A stretch of DNA of 64,000 nt from Phycisphaeraceae bacterium. Lineage in GTDB: Bacteria > Planctomycetota > Phycisphaerae > Phycisphaerales > UBA1924. The position numbers were made by a program, and so were the translations under genes. Where the stretch lies: contig CP060234.1 of NCBI GenBank assembly GCA_023898685.1, forward strand, positions 2,790,001-2,854,000, written 5' to 3'. Below, piece by piece: positions 8,642 to 16,478 of the stretch (positions are counted from its first letter, which is position 1; each line of letters opens with the position of its first letter). A model generated the notes under the pieces. The model searched no databases and was not told the origin of the DNA. It saw only the letters and a program-made list of their open reading frames with translations.

Positions 8642-10039
8642 ATGCCCCGTCCAGGCCACACCCGCCGCCCGACCAGAGATTCCCGCCGACCAGGCCGGCC
8701 GCGCGAGGCGGATCAGGCCCCGCCCACGGCCCGGGCCGTCGCCTACGCCCGTCTAGCTGACGACGCGGGGCACTTCCCCGATTTGGTCCCCGTTCCTCTC
8801 GAAACTGGCGGGCTTGACACCCGCGACGCGGCCCTGGCCCACGCGATCCACGACGCCGCGATCCGGCGTTGGTGGACGCTTCAGGCGGTGCTCACGCCCC
8901 TGCTGAGCAAGCCGTTCCTCGAACTCGAGACGAAGCTGCGAGCGGCGTTGCTCGGCGGCTCGGCCCAGCTCATCCTGCTCGACCGGCTCCCCCCACATGC
9001 GGTGATCGACGAAACGGTCGAGTGGGCGAAGCGGGCGATCCGACCCGGCGCGGGCGGGCTGGTCAACGCGGTGCTGCGGCGCGTCGCGGGGCTTGTGGGA
9101 GCTGAACACACCTACCGAGGCAAGTGGGGGGGCGGCCTCGACGAGATCCCGCTGCCCGACGGGCGGGCGCTCGTGCTCGCCGAGGCGGTGCTGCCCGCGG
9201 CCCCGCTCGATCTGCTCAGCGCCGCGACAAGCGTGCCTCGCCCGCTGCTCGCCGCCTGGGCTGACGAGCACGGCAAGGACCGCGCCCGCTCCCTCGCCCT
9301 GCACACGCTCGCCCCCGCCCCGGTGATCTTCAACGCAAAGCACGCGACCGCCCCCGTGCCCGGCACGGAAGCCCATGGCCAATCGGACATCCTCCTCTAC
9401 ACCGGAGATTCCCACAAACTGGGTGAACTGCTTTCGAGCCGCGACGACGTCTGGGTGCAGGACCCCGCTTCTGGCATGGCGCTCGGGATCGCGGCCGACC
9501 TTTCCCCCCGCGTCATCGTCGACGCCTGCGCGGGCCGGGGCACGAAGACACGCCAGCTCTCCGCGATGTTCCCCGACGCCGAGATCATCGCGACCGACAC
9601 CGACGCGCCTCGATTCGTGACCCTCGGGCGGGTGTTCGAGAGGCGCGACAACGTCCGCGTCGTCCCGGCCGATCGCCTGCTGGAGGAATGCCTGGGCCGG
9701 GCCGATCTCGTCCTGCTCGATGTCCCCTGCTCGAACACCGGGGTCCTCGCCCGCCGCCCCGAGGCGAAGTACCGCTTCGGCCCGCGCCAGACCGAGCGGC
9801 TCACCGACACCCAGCGGCAGATTGTCGCCGATTCGGTCCGCCTGCTCGCCAGAGATGGCGCGATCCTCTATTCCACCTGCTCGCTCCAGCACGAGGAAAA
9901 CCGCGACATCGCCGCGTGGGCGGGCCGCTGGCATGGATTCAAGCCCGAACGCGAGCAGGCCACGCTCCCCGACGGCGAACCCGGCACGCCGCCCTCGGCG
10001 TACCGGGACGGGGGCTACGCTGTCCTGCTCCGCCGTTGA
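8642..10039 (+). CDS. rsmB: RsmB/NOP2-family rRNA cytosine-C5 methyltransferase
   Basis: 465-residue S-adenosylmethionine-dependent methyltransferase. Residues about 25-140 form a NusB-like helical domain, as in RsmB, and the C-terminal half is a Rossmann methyltransferase. Motif I is DACAGRGTKTRQL. The catalytic-pair motifs are LLDVPCSNTGV (motif IV cysteine) and YSTCSLQHEEN (motif VI cysteine). RsmB methylates C967 of 16S rRNA (E. coli numbering), and the domain order supports that assignment. About 25 basic, proline-rich residues precede the NusB-like region. I chose the ATG at 8642 because the frame upstream overlaps the histidine kinase gene and is not protein-like. The PTS EIIA gene follows after 88 bases on the same strand. 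Confidence 0.85.
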   Translation: MPRPGHTRRPTRDSRRPGRPREADQAPPTARAVAYARLADDAGHFPDLVPVPLETGGLDTRDAALAHAIHDAAIRRWWTLQAVLTPLLSKPFLELETKLRAALLGGSAQLILLDRLPPHAVIDETVEWAKRAIRPGAGGLVNAVLRRVAGLVGAEHTYRGKWGGGLDEIPLPDGRALVLAEAVLPAAPLDLLSAATSVPRPLLAAWADEHGKDRARSLALHTLAPAPVIFNAKHATAPVPGTEAHGQSDILLYTGDSHKLGELLSSRDDVWVQDPASGMALGIAADLSPRVIVDACAGRGTKTRQLSAMFPDAEIIATDTDAPRFVTLGRVFERRDNVRVVPADRLLEECLGRADLVLLDVPCSNTGVLARRPEAKYRFGPRQTERLTDTQRQIVADSVRLLARDGAILYSTCSLQHEENRDIAAWAGRWHGFKPEREQATLPDGEPGTPPSAYRDGGYAVLLRR

Positions 10040-10127
10040 TCGCCGTTTCGACGCCAACCCCGCGGCCGGGATAAACTCTCAGCCCGGGCCGTCGCGTGGC
10101 GGTGCTTCGCGGTTTGTTGGTGAATCT

Positions 10128-10589
10128 ATGAACCTGCTCGACCTCATCTCGCCCGAGTGCATCCGAGCCCCGCTCGAAGCGACCGACAAGCGCGGTGTGA
10201 TCGACGAATTGGTCGACGTGCTCGTCGCTGCCGGCAAGGTCGAGGACGGCGACTCGCTCAAGAACGCCGTATGGACCCGCGAGCAGACCCGAACCACCGG
10301 CATCGGGCACGGGCTGGCGATCCCCCACGGCAAGTGCCCGGGCCTCTCGGGGCTGGCGATGGCAATCGGCAAGCCCGTCGAGCCGCTCGACTTCCAGGCG
10401 ATCGACGACCGCCCGGTGCGGCTCATCGTGCTGCTGGTCAGCCCTCCCGACCGGACGAGCGACCACATCCAGGCGCTCGCGCGCGTCAGTCGGCTGATGA
10501 CCTCCGAGTCGTTCCGAGAGAGCGTCTACGAGGCCGAGTCCGCCGACGAGATCTACGACCTCATCAAGGCCCAGGAGCAGGGCGCATAG
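10128..10589 (+). CDS. PTS EIIA domain protein (fructose/nitrogen type)
   Basis: 153-residue single-domain EIIA protein of the fructose/PtsN class. The phosphorylatable histidine is His67 in GIGHGLAIPHGK, the class hallmark, and the C-terminus (residues 130-150) follows the family fold. These proteins accept phosphate from HPr/NPr and often act as regulators rather than in sugar uptake. No EIIB, EIIC or HPr gene is adjacent, which favours a regulatory role. The start follows a short AT-containing stretch and no strong ribosome-binding site is visible. A pair of palindromic elements follows the stop codon. Confidence 0.85.
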   Translation: MNLLDLISPECIRAPLEATDKRGVIDELVDVLVAAGKVEDGDSLKNAVWTREQTRTTGIGHGLAIPHGKCPGLSGLAMAIGKPVEPLDFQAIDDRPVRLIVLLVSPPDRTSDHIQALARVSRLMTSESFRESVYEAESADEIYDLIKAQEQGA

Positions 10590-10606
10590 GTCGAGCAGAC
10601 GCAGGG

Positions 10607-10699
10607 GGCCACGACTCGCCGTCCGCGGCGCAGTCGTGCCAACTCATAGCAGGCGAAGATTCCCAAAGAGCTCTGCTGCGACGAAGACGGCGAGCAGTG
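10607..10699. repeat. Paired palindromic element (BIME-like), copy 1
   Basis: Two hairpins about 30 bases apart fill the gap between the convergent EIIA and TolQ-type genes. The first (10607-10640) pairs GGCCACGACTCGCC with GGCGCAGTCGTGCC. The second (10671-10699) pairs CTGCTGCG with CGAGCAG. The same two-part layout, with shared strings GGCGCAGTCGTG and GACGGCGAGCAGTGGC, recurs at about 54509-54578. It may serve as a bidirectional transcription end, but it has no T-tract. Confidence 0.75.
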
Positions 10700-10709
10700 G
10701 CGCCCGAGC

Positions 10710-11405
10710 TTATGCCCCATGCCCGGTGAGCGCCGGCTCCTCGAGCGTCGACTCCAACCCCGCGCCCCGCTTCTGATCCCGGCTCCGCTCATTGACCGAC
10801 GCCGCGATGAGTTCCAGCCGAGAGAGGCACCGCTCCGCCTGCGCTCGGAATAGCGCGTGCGGGAAGATCGTCAGCAGCGCCACGACGAGCCCGAAGGCCG
10901 TGGTGAACAGGGCCTCGGCGATGCCGCCCGCGATCATGGCGGGGTCGGTGACGACCTGGTCGGCGCTGAGCAGATTGAAGCTGCGGATGATCCCGGTGAC
11001 GGTGCCCAGGATTCCGAGCATCGGCGCGGCCGTGATGATCGTGGCCTGCGTCGTCGACCAGCGTTCGATGATCGGGCGGATCGACTCGGCACGCTCGAGC
11101 GCGAACGACTCGTCGACCGGCTGTGTCCGGCCGTTCTTCTCTCTCGCCTCGTCGAGCAGGTCAGCGGCGTACCGCCCGTACACCGACTTGTCCCGCCCCG
11201 CGACGCTCGCAGCGGCGGACAGGTCGCCCTTGCGCATCTCACGCGTGATGCGTTCGATCGTGCGCAGGTGACCCGCCCCATGCGTGCGGGCCCAGAACAG
11301 CAGGCGCTCGAAGGAGAGCGCGACCGACAGCACGCTGAGCACCGCGAGCGGGTACATCACCCACCCGCCGGCCTTGAAGAGGGAGATCAGTGAGTCGAGC
11401 GACAT
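10710..11405 (-). CDS. MotA/TolQ/ExbB proton-channel family protein
   Basis: 231-residue inner-membrane protein of the MotA/TolQ/ExbB family. The first membrane helix is at about 11-33 (GGWVMYPLAVLSVLSVALSF). A cytoplasmic region follows, then the conserved paired helices at about 123-150 (TAAPMLGILGTVTGIIRSF) and 163-185 (GIAEALFTTAFGLVVALLTIFP). These proteins form proton-driven motors with ExbD/TolR-type partners to energise outer-membrane transport or envelope processes. No ExbD/TolR gene is next to it here. I chose the ATG at 11405 because the upstream in-frame residues are basic and not conserved-looking. Confidence 0.85.
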   Translation of the reverse strand: MSLDSLISLFKAGGWVMYPLAVLSVLSVALSFERLLFWARTHGAGHLRTIERITREMRKGDLSAAASVAGRDKSVYGRYAADLLDEAREKNGRTQPVDESFALERAESIRPIIERWSTTQATIITAAPMLGILGTVTGIIRSFNLLSADQVVTDPAMIAGGIAEALFTTAFGLVVALLTIFPHALFRAQAERCLSRLELIAASVNERSRDQKRGAGLESTLEEPALTGHGA

Positions 11406-11477
11406 CGCGGGATGGTAGCGGGTGATCGAGCGGGGATGGCGGGCCGTGTCCGACACGTCCCCTCAGCCGTCAAACCG

Positions 11478-11562
11478 GATCCGAGTCGCGGGCCTGAGCA
11501 CGCGGAGTCGTCGTCGCAATGGATTCCCGCGTGTCCGCGTGCTCAGGCCCGCGGCTCGGATC
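11478..11562. repeat. Long inverted repeat with 29-base arms
   Basis: The arms at 11478-11506 and 11534-11562 are reverse complements except for one position, where G and T can still pair. They are separated by 27 bases. It lies downstream of the zinc-ribbon gene and upstream of the TolQ-type gene, both on the minus strand. No T-tract follows on either strand, so it looks like a mobile or structural palindrome rather than an ordinary terminator. Confidence 0.8.
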
Positions 11563-11590
11563 AGAAGTGGCGTTCTTCCCCCGAGCATTG

Positions 11591-11941
11591 CTACCCCGCG
11601 CCCGGTTTTCGCCAATCGGTCTCCGGATCCTGATGCAGCACGCCGGCCGACTGCTTGGCGCAGCGCGTGCAGATCAGCATGGCCTCGAACACCGGGCTCC
11701 GCCAGCACGCCTCGTCCGCCTTCGATTCCAGGCACATCGCGCACACCGCGCCCTCGCCCATCGGCTCGCCCGAGCGGTGCACCGCAAGGACGGCGTAGGC
11801 GATCCAGAGGCAGTTCCCGCAGACGCACGACCCCCGGTGCCCCTCGACGAACGGCCGGTCGTCACGCCAGGCCTGCCCGCAGAAGTCACACAGGAAATCC
11901 TCGGGACGCATGTTCTCGGGGTCGGCGCCTTCTCGGTGCAT
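11591..11941 (-). CDS. Small zinc-ribbon protein with four CxxC knuckles
   Basis: 116-residue protein with ten cysteines. Eight of them form CxxC pairs at 18/21, 41/44, 67/70 and 91/94, so it can form two four-cysteine zinc sites. The spacing and the CDFCG and CVCGNC strings resemble the zinc-binding domain of ClpX used twice, though no ATPase domain is present. The start is one base after the stop codon of the ABC exporter gene, so the two genes are almost certainly cotranscribed and coupled. The function is unknown; DNA, RNA or protein binding are all possible. Confidence 0.7.
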   Translation of the reverse strand: MHREGADPENMRPEDFLCDFCGQAWRDDRPFVEGHRGSCVCGNCLWIAYAVLAVHRSGEPMGEGAVCAMCLESKADEACWRSPVFEAMLICTRCAKQSAGVLHQDPETDWRKPGAG

Positions 11942-11942
11942 C

Positions 11943-13787
11943 TCACACGCTCGCCGGGATGAGCTGCCGCTCGGCGATCTGGCGGTAGACGGCGCACCGA
12001 TCGAGCAACGCGGCGTGCGTGCCGCTGTCGACGAGCTTGCCCTTGTCCAGCACCGCGATCCGGTCAGCGTTGATCACCGTGCTCAGGCGGTGGGCCACGA
12101 CAAGCGTCGTCCGCCCAGCGCTGAACTCGGCCAGAGCCGCGGTGATCTGCGCCTCGCTGTCGGCGTCGATCATGCTCGTGGCCTCGTCGAGGATGAGGAT
12201 CGCCGGGTCGCGGAGGATCGCCCGGGCGATCGCGATCCGCTGCCGCTGCCCGCCCGAGAGCGTCAGCCCCCGTTCGCCGACCACACAGTCATACCCGCCC
12301 TTGGCCTCGATGAACTCGTGCGCCCGCGCCTTCTTCGCCGCGGCGACAATGCGTTCCATCGTCGCGCCCTCGGCCCCGTAGGCGATGTTCTGGGCGATCG
12401 TCCCGCCGAACAGCACGGTTTCCTGCGTCACCACGCCGATCTGCCGGCGCAGCGAGCGGATCGACGCCGTGCGGATGTCCACCTCGTCGACGCGCACGAC
12501 ACCCTGAGACTCATCGCCGTGGGTCTTGATGCCGTCCGGGTCGAACAGTCGCGGCACGAGGCTCAGAAGTGTGGTCTTCCCCGAGCCGTTGGGCCCGACC
12601 ACCGCGAGCGTCTCGCCGTGCGGGATGTCGAGCGTCAGGTCGACCACCGCGGGCCGGTCGCCCCCGGGGTAGGTGAACGTGACGTGCTCGAAGCGGATCG
12701 ACTTTTTGTGCCGCGCGAGCTTGGGCAGGGCGCGGTCGTGCCCGGGCTCGACGGGCTCGGCGAGCATCTGCTCGATCCGCTCCGCCGCCGCGGCCGACGT
12801 GTGGATGTCGTTGATGATCCCGGTCAGGGGCCTCAGCGAGGCACCCGCGATGCCTAGGGCGCCCAGCGCCAGGATCATGTCCTCGGGGTCGAGCTCCTGG
12901 TCGAACACCGCCTTGACCGCGATGAGCGACAGGCCCGCGACGGTGACGATCGCCACGGCCTCGATCAGCGGGCTCGAAAGCGCCCTCGCCCGCCTCGCGG
13001 TGAGGATATGCCCCAGCACCAGCTTGTTGATCTTGTGGAACCGCCCCGTCTCGTACCGCTCGGTGGTGTGCACCTTAACCACCCGCAGCCCCTGGAGCGA
13101 TTCGTTGATCGCCCCGAGCAGCAGGCTCTGGTGCTCCAGCGCCGCCCTCGACGCCCGCCTGATCCGCTTGCTCAGACTCCGGATGATCGCGTACAACACC
13201 GGCGCAACCAGCACCGTGATCCCAGTCAGCCGCCAGTCGATCAGGAAGGCGGCGATGAACGACGCGATCCCCTTGCTCACCTGCGAGACGCCCTTGCTGA
13301 TCATCGCGGCCAGCCCCACGCCGAGCTGCTGGGGGTCGTTGAAGATCCGGCTCGCCGGGTCGGCCGAGCCGCTCGTCACGATCGATCGGAGCGGTAGGTG
13401 GATGACGCGTCGGAACAGGTCACGCCGGATCCGCGCGATCGTGCGCTCGACCACGGTCATCGACAGGTAAAGGTGGATGAAGTTGGCCGTCGCGCCGATC
13501 ACGGTCAGGATGCTCAGCCCGATCATCACCACGATCACGGCCTTGAACGGCTTGGTCGGGAAGCCCGCGATCACCGATTCGGGGATGTCGATCGGGCTCG
13601 TCGCGTTGAACTTGTGGGCCAGGTCGGCCAGCGTCTGCTGCTTGCCCACGATCGCCTGGATGACGGGGGTCGCCGCCATGATGCCCCCGCCCAGGCTCGA
13701 GCCGCTCACCACGGCGCAGCACAGGGCGATGATGAGCATCCGCCGGTAGCGGAGCATCTTGCGGGCGGCTGTCCAGAACGCGTCCAT
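11943..13787 (-). CDS. MsbA-type ABC exporter (fused permease and ATPase)
   Basis: 614-residue half-transporter. The N-terminal membrane domain has about six helices within residues 15-310. The ATPase domain (about 370-610) has Walker A GPNGSGKTT, the signature LSGGQRQRIAIARA, Walker B AILILDEATSM and the switch histidine in VVAHRLST. Such proteins work as dimers and export lipids, peptides or drugs. MsbA-like lipid export is possible, but the substrate cannot be read from the sequence. I chose the ATG at 13787 (MDAFWTAARKM); the 27 in-frame codons upstream overlap a palindromic repeat and are not credible protein. The zinc-ribbon gene follows after one base. Confidence 0.9.
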   Translation of the reverse strand: MDAFWTAARKMLRYRRMLIIALCCAVVSGSSLGGGIMAATPVIQAIVGKQQTLADLAHKFNATSPIDIPESVIAGFPTKPFKAVIVVMIGLSILTVIGATANFIHLYLSMTVVERTIARIRRDLFRRVIHLPLRSIVTSGSADPASRIFNDPQQLGVGLAAMISKGVSQVSKGIASFIAAFLIDWRLTGITVLVAPVLYAIIRSLSKRIRRASRAALEHQSLLLGAINESLQGLRVVKVHTTERYETGRFHKINKLVLGHILTARRARALSSPLIEAVAIVTVAGLSLIAVKAVFDQELDPEDMILALGALGIAGASLRPLTGIINDIHTSAAAAERIEQMLAEPVEPGHDRALPKLARHKKSIRFEHVTFTYPGGDRPAVVDLTLDIPHGETLAVVGPNGSGKTTLLSLVPRLFDPDGIKTHGDESQGVVRVDEVDIRTASIRSLRRQIGVVTQETVLFGGTIAQNIAYGAEGATMERIVAAAKKARAHEFIEAKGGYDCVVGERGLTLSGGQRQRIAIARAILRDPAILILDEATSMIDADSEAQITAALAEFSAGRTTLVVAHRLSTVINADRIAVLDKGKLVDSGTHAALLDRCAVYRQIAERQLIPASV

Positions 13788-13863
13788 CGCAGGCAGTATC
13801 CGCTCGCCGAGGGAGAAACTCAAACGACCGCGGGCGTGATCGGTGAATCCGGGGCTGCGATCG

Positions 13864-13896
13864 AGCACGACGCGCCCTTCGGGCGGGTCGTGGCAC
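13864..13896. repeat. REP-like palindrome, copy 1
   Basis: A hairpin pairs CACGACGCGCCC with GGGCGGGTCGTG around a TTC loop, flanked by GAG and GCAC. It matches the second hairpin at 18710-18741 at nearly every base. It sits between the YkgJ-type gene end and the ABC exporter start. Confidence 0.8.
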
Positions 13897-13911
13897 CGGC
13901 CTGCGGCGCCT

Positions 13912-14412
13912 TCACGCCCGTCTCGCCCCCGTGTCCCTTTCCACCGTCAGCCGGATCGTCTCCGGGCTGTGCAGCGTCCCGGTGTCCATCCCGGGGCATG
14001 TCCGAGCCGCGGCCTTCCAGTGTCGGGGCGATCGGAGATTCTCTGTCCAGAACGGCCAGGTCCGGCACTGGGCGGGCCTGTGCTCGTACAACCCGCACAC
14101 CGCCTTGCCCGGCACCTTCTCTCTGTCAAGGAACACGCAGTCGTAGCCGAACCCGGTCCGCCGCTCGATCAGCGACCGCCCCGCCGGCGTGTCGTGCGTG
14201 AACCGCTCATCGAATTCCGGGCGCAGAATCCCCAGCGCCCGGGCCATCGCGTCGCCCTCTTCGTCGTTGAACAGGACGTACCCCGTCGGCCCGGTGCAGC
14301 AGTGCCCGCACATCGTGCAGGTGAACCGCAGGCCCCGCTCGCCGGTGCTGGTCTCGCCCGTGGGGTCGGGCTTGTCCCACCAAGGGCTGCTGCCAATCCA
14401 GCCCGGGCTCAT
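13912..14412 (-). CDS. YkgJ-family cysteine-cluster protein
   Basis: 166-residue protein of the YkgJ/UPF0153 family of putative metal- or iron-sulfur-binding proteins. The conserved cysteines are in CTMCGHCC (about 32-39), YDCVFLD, AVCGLYEHRPAQCRTWPFW and ARTCPGM. No biochemical role is established for the family. Its start overlaps the stop of the SpoIIE-type phosphatase gene by four bases (ATGA), so the two form an operon. That coupling is the only clue to its role. Confidence 0.8.
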   Translation of the reverse strand: MSPGWIGSSPWWDKPDPTGETSTGERGLRFTCTMCGHCCTGPTGYVLFNDEEGDAMARALGILRPEFDERFTHDTPAGRSLIERRTGFGYDCVFLDREKVPGKAVCGLYEHRPAQCRTWPFWTENLRSPRHWKAAARTCPGMDTGTLHSPETIRLTVERDTGARRA

Positions 14413-15731
14413 GCGTTTGTTCCCTCGTCCGGCCTTCGTTGCAGGGCGACCAGCGTCTGATCGTCGTCCCGCTCCATGACACCCGTGTGCCGATAGAGTG
14501 CCGCGTGGATCGTGTCGACGACGCAGTCGGGGTGGCCCGAGCAGGTCTCGAGCGCGTCGGTCAGCCCGTCAACGCCGAACATCACGCCGACATCGTCGAA
14601 GGCCTCGGTGATCCCGTCTGTATAGAGCACGACGGTCTCATCTGGGGCCAGTTGGATGCGGTCCTGCTCGGGCTGCATCCCGGGCAGGATGCCCAAGGGC
14701 GGAACCCCCGCCGTCTCGAGCGAGGTGACCCCGCCCGACGCGGGCCGCTTGAGCAGCGGGGGGTTGTGCCCGCAGCGCGACCAGACGAGCGTGCCGTCCG
14801 AGGGGTCGTACACCGCGAAGAACGCGGTCACGAAGCTCCCGTCGAGGTTCGACGCGACGAGCTTGTCGTTGGCGAACCGCATCACCGACGCGGGGCTGCG
14901 GTCGTCGTCCGCGTAGCAGTGCAGGATCGCGCGGAGCATCGCCATGACGGTCGCTGCCGCGGGGCCGTGCCCGGAAACGTCGGCGATCAGGATGCCCCAC
15001 GTGCCGTCGGGGAAGGGGAAGAAGTCGTAGTAGTCGCCCCCCGCCCGGTCGCTGGTCAGGTAGCTCGTCGCGATGTCGAGCCCCGGGATCGCCGGCAACT
15101 TCTGGGGCAACAGCGACCGCTGGATGTTCGCGATCTGCTCGAACTGGCTGGTCAGCGCGCGATTGAGCTGCTCGGCCTGCCGCTTGGAGACCAGGTTCCG
15201 AGTCGCCATCCCGAGCAGGCTCGTGTCCATGAGGGCGCCGGCGAGATCGTCCGGCTGGGGCCCCGCGTCGTCGGCGTAGAACGAGAGCGCCCAGTTGAGC
15301 GCCTTGCCCTCGTGGTACTGCGGGATCGCCATCATCTTCTTCATGCCGGCGAGGTGCTCGCCGAAGTGGGGGTCGTCGCCCGCGTCGAGGTCGAGCAGGA
15401 GCTGGGGCTCGTCCCTCGCGATCACCTCACCGATCAGCCCGCCCTCGTAGATCGGCAGGCTCTCCCAGTCGCGCCAGGGGTTGGCGGGCTCGCCTTCACC
15501 CACCCGCTCACGCTCGAGGCGGCTGAGCAGGCGGGTCACCTTGTACTGGTTCCCGGGCAGGTCGCGCCTCGCGACCGAGATGAACAGGTCGGTGGGTCGG
15601 TTGCGACCGAACCACGCCCCGAAGTGCTGGAGCATGAGGCTGGGCCGCTCGATCGTGCTCCCGACGCGGAACAGCGTGTTCAGCTCGTCGATCTCCGGGT
15701 AGGCCGAGTTGTCGACGCGGCGGTAGTGCAC
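14409..15731 (-). CDS. SpoIIE/RsbU-type PP2C phosphatase with GAF-like sensor
   Basis: 440-residue signalling phosphatase. Residues about 1-170 look like a GAF-type sensory domain. A coiled linker (about 180-205, SKRQAEQLNRALTSQFEQIANIQ) leads into a PP2C/SpoIIE domain. The metal-binding acidic residues are visible in RAGGDYYDFFP, LIADVSGHGPAAA, LYTDGITEAFD and DDQTLVALQ. Enzymes of this class dephosphorylate anti-sigma-factor antagonists in partner-switching cascades. No anti-sigma kinase or STAS antagonist gene is adjacent. It is translationally coupled to the YkgJ-type gene. Confidence 0.85.
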   Translation of the reverse strand: MHYRRVDNSAYPEIDELNTLFRVGSTIERPSLMLQHFGAWFGRNRPTDLFISVARRDLPGNQYKVTRLLSRLERERVGEGEPANPWRDWESLPIYEGGLIGEVIARDEPQLLLDLDAGDDPHFGEHLAGMKKMMAIPQYHEGKALNWALSFYADDAGPQPDDLAGALMDTSLLGMATRNLVSKRQAEQLNRALTSQFEQIANIQRSLLPQKLPAIPGLDIATSYLTSDRAGGDYYDFFPFPDGTWGILIADVSGHGPAAATVMAMLRAILHCYADDDRSPASVMRFANDKLVASNLDGSFVTAFFAVYDPSDGTLVWSRCGHNPPLLKRPASGGVTSLETAGVPPLGILPGMQPEQDRIQLAPDETVVLYTDGITEAFDDVGVMFGVDGLTDALETCSGHPDCVVDTIHAALYRHTGVMERDDDQTLVALQRRPDEGTNA

Positions 15732-15790
15732 GCGAAGAGGGTAGGTAGCCGGCCGGGAATCCGGATCCCCGGGATTCGTTCAGGGGCGTG

Positions 15791-16396
15791 CTAGCCGCAA
15801 GCCCGCTCGACGTGCTCCCGGGCGTCCTTGGCCTCCGCGAGAGCCTGCTCCACCCGTGCGATCAGGGCCCCCCGCTCGCCCTCCGGGAGCAGCAGGGCGT
15901 TGATCCGAACGTTCCACGCCGCCGCCGCCGCCGCCGCCTCGGCGAGCACCGCGGCGATCGCGAGGTCGCTCCGCAGGTGGGCGTTCGACCTGCCCACCAG
16001 CCCCTCGGCCATCGCCAGCAGTTCCGACGAGAGATTGAGCGCCCGCTCCGGCGCCTCGATCGCCCTCCGGATCGCCCCGGGCTCCTCGGCTGTCCGGCGT
16101 GGGTCGTCCTGATCCAGCCGCTGGAGCTCGTTCAGGGCCGAGTACGCCGCGGCGTCCTCATCCGCGAGCGCCAGGAACTCGGACCGCATCTCGCGCAGCC
16201 GGTGCTCGGCCGATTCGAGCAGGGTCTGGTGCTCCGCCAGCGACTTCTTGCCCACCGAGTAGGCCACGACCATCCCGGCCAGGGCGGCCGCGGTCGCCCC
16301 GGTCATCGACGCGACGGCCCCGCCGCCGGGGGCGGGCGTCTTCGAGGCGAGGGCGTCGAGTAGGGCGTCGAGACGATTGGCGGCCAGTGCTTCCAT
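15791..16396 (-). CDS. Cyclodeaminase/cyclohydrolase-family protein (FTCD C-domain)
   Basis: 201-residue helical protein matching the C-terminal cyclodeaminase domain of formiminotransferase-cyclodeaminase and stand-alone bacterial methenyltetrahydrofolate cyclohydrolases. Signature strings are TPAPGGGAVASMTGATAAAL (about 20-39) and the RSNAHLRSDLAIAAVLAEAA helix (about 135-154). The family acts on one-carbon folate derivatives and the length is right for the stand-alone form. It is divergent from the DUF5916-like gene, with a short shared upstream region of 82 bases. No histidine-degradation or folate gene is adjacent. Confidence 0.8.
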   Translation of the reverse strand: MEALAANRLDALLDALASKTPAPGGGAVASMTGATAAALAGMVVAYSVGKKSLAEHQTLLESAEHRLREMRSEFLALADEDAAAYSALNELQRLDQDDPRRTAEEPGAIRRAIEAPERALNLSSELLAMAEGLVGRSNAHLRSDLAIAAVLAEAAAAAAAWNVRINALLLPEGERGALIARVEQALAEAKDAREHVERACG

Positions 16397-16478
16397 GAGC
16401 CAAGGGTACGGTCACGGGCTCGGCCGGGCGTGTATCGTGCCCTCCCAGGCCACCCCTCCCGACCCGAGAATACCGAGC

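Noticed and set aside
10607..10699. CRISPR array or ordinary terminator
   Set aside because: There are only two dissimilar hairpins, with no regular direct repeats, no spacers and no T-tract.
13788..13868. 27-residue N-terminal extension of the ABC exporter
   Set aside because: It overlaps the REP-like palindrome and lacks membrane-protein character. The ATG at 13787 starts a normal exporter N-terminus.
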